Shown: positions 62,369 through 64,000 of the stretch, piece by piece | How the letters are laid out: the number at the start of each line of letters is the position of its first letter | Position numbering within the stretch: position 1 is the stretch's first letter | From: Dipetalonema caudispina | Lineage: Eukaryota; Nematoda; Chromadorea; Rhabditida; Onchocercidae | Direction: 5' to 3' | DNA length: 64,000 bases | NCBI GenBank assembly: GCA_013365325.1 | Contig: JABVXV010000013.1 | Span: 62,501-126,500 of the forward strand | Made by a program: the position numbers and the translations under genes | Notes under the pieces: model-generated | What the model was told of the DNA's origin: nothing | The model's input: the letters and a program-made list of their open reading frames with translations, nothing else | Databases searched by the model: none

Positions 62369-64000
62369 AAAATAATGAATTTAACATTTACTTCAGAAGC
62401 TACTGATGATCTATATTATATTATCGATCGATCACAGTAAAATTGTATGAAATTGGCAGCAAAAATATTCAACTTTCATCCTTCCCATATGATAAACGGG
62501 AAGAAAATACTATTATTTTGATATGTAAATTAATTGATTATCAAAGTTTTCCTGAATTTCTTCCTGTTTTATTCTTCTTATAGCATACGTACATAAATCA
62601 TTAATAACTATTTGAATGAGTTTTAAATCTATTGTTGTTGTATTTATAATTTTTGTTCCTTTTTTTTTTTTCCTTCATAAAATGCATATTTCTACTTTGT
62701 TGAAATTTTATACTTAACTTAAAAATTAGAATTATTGCTGTGATATCGAAGAAAATAAACGATAGCACAATTTTCTGAATATCTGTCAATTTTTAGTATT
62801 CCTTTCGTTGCATTTTATTTTTTTTGCTACATATTAACTAATTTACTGGAATTTTGGTTTTGATTCAAATTATTTTACCAATTACTGCAACTTTTTCATT
62901 CCCTAAAAATTTTATAATCAATCGTATACAGTTTTTAGTTCGAGAGAAACTTGTAAATTAATTTTGTTTTCAAAATTTCAGAAATTAAAATGTTGTCATT
63001 TGTAAATTTTTGAAATGTACGATTTGCGGGTTTTTTTTTCTTTTTTTTTTTTTTGATTATTTGCTGATAAAAGTTGATAAATTACTTCTAATTTTTTTCT
63101 CGATTTTTTAAACAAATATTACCTAACATTTTCAACCTAATTCAAATTTCTTTCATGTTACATAATAGAGAGCAATGTTTTCAAAAAAGAAAAAAGAAAA
63201 AAAAAAAAAAGGAAGCGAAAATTGGTGAATTAGCATGATGCTATTGAATTGACACCTGGTGTACACCTGCTGGACATCTGATTTAAAGCTCTAAATAATC
63301 ATGAATTGATATATTTTCAAATGTCCTTAGCTTTTAATGATTTTTATCATTCATATTGCATGCAAGATGAAATATCAAAAAAGTTTAGGAATTGTAGAAA
63401 ACGAATTAGAAACATTTCTTCGAATATTCCTACGACAAATTGTAGGTTATTGAAATTTGAATAGTTTTAAAAATTATTCAAGTTGCGTTTCACCGTAGAT
63501 AAAGCATTGTCAAAGGAAGAAAATCAGGTTCTGCTATGCATTGTAGTTAATGCAGAAAAAGCGGTAATTTCCTTTTGTGCTATTGTTCAGAATGATTCCA
63601 TTTTGTCATCATTTCAATTCAATTATTGACATTATTGTTGTTAAAATATGATAGAAATGATTTTAATTCCTTCATCGATTTGCAAATGAATGATTGAATT
63701 AACTGTTTTGTTGCACAAAATGATGGATTGCAAACAATTTTTATGCAAATTTTTAGACTTCATTCAGTCAATGATCATTTAGCGCATTTTATTTCCCCTA
63801 GTGAATAGGAAATTTTTGAATTTCACACATCAAAGAATGATATTATATATTTTTTCAATTTATATAATTTGATTGAGAACTTCACTTTGAAATGACCTAA
63901 AATAGTATGAGTTAGAAGTAGAAGTAGGAAAATGCCATCAGTTATCCAACTAAATTTTGCAAATTCTTCAATAATCATTCTTATTTGGCTTAATTTAACC
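62369..64000. other. Downstream AT-rich region with a phased E-box triplet
   Basis: No gene seen to the window end. It contains poly-T/A tracts and three E-boxes at 63253, 63264 and 63275, described as a finding. Confidence 0.55.

Noticed and set aside
1..64000. tRNA genes, known microRNAs, SL RNA genes, transposase or reverse transcriptase fragments
   Set aside because: I looked by eye for conserved cores of these and found none I could support; a covariance-model and repeat-library search would be decisive.

Overview
The window reads as nuclear DNA of a parasitic nematode, most likely a filarial or other clade III species. It is very AT-rich, with dozens of long poly-A and poly-T tracts. 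Genes are cut into many small exons with GT donors and TTTTCAG-type acceptors, and several start codons sit just downstream of an isolated acceptor, as expected for spliced-leader trans-splicing. The species is an inference. I see no operon of prokaryotic type, no rRNA or tRNA I can defend, no CRISPR array and no recognisable transposon coding sequence.

Layout. (1) 1-3899: AT-rich, no supported gene, with a GC-richer island at about 2740-3240 that includes a G-quadruplex-capable run. (2) 3917-15937, plus strand: a 22-exon gene whose phases all close, giving 1286 residues. It is a PNUTS/PPP1R10-type regulator of protein phosphatase 1: TFIIS N-terminal domain, RVxF docking motif, CCCH zinc finger, and an RGG/RS-rich tail. 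(3) 18125-19141 and 21373-22230, minus strand: two two-exon genes for small secreted, cysteine-crowded proteins with dibasic processing sites and an intron of the same phase in the cysteine block. They look like a paralogous pair of an unnamed family. (4) 26707-37866, minus strand: a roughly 20-exon gene of about 870 residues with segments that resemble LOTUS/OST-HTH folds. Its upstream region has clustered CRE-like and CACGTG motifs. (5) About 39120-39402: a minisatellite built from two unit lengths. (6) 39809-40897, plus: a three-exon Ly6/uPAR-like, probably GPI-anchored protein. (7) 47115-48080, minus, and 61530-62368, plus: two divergent two-exon helix-loop-helix genes of the Id/extramacrochaetae type, sharing an intron position right after helix 2. 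The 13.4 kb between them and their outer flanks carry several tight E-box clusters.

How parts may relate. The PNUTS-like protein would act on RNA polymerase II and chromatin phosphorylation, the LOTUS-like protein (if right) in germline RNA biology, and the two HLH proteins as dominant-negative partners of bHLH factors. The E-box clusters suggest feedback by those same factors. The secreted cysteine-rich pair and the Ly6-like protein are the surface or secreted part of the window. Beyond proximity nothing in the sequence ties these groups together.
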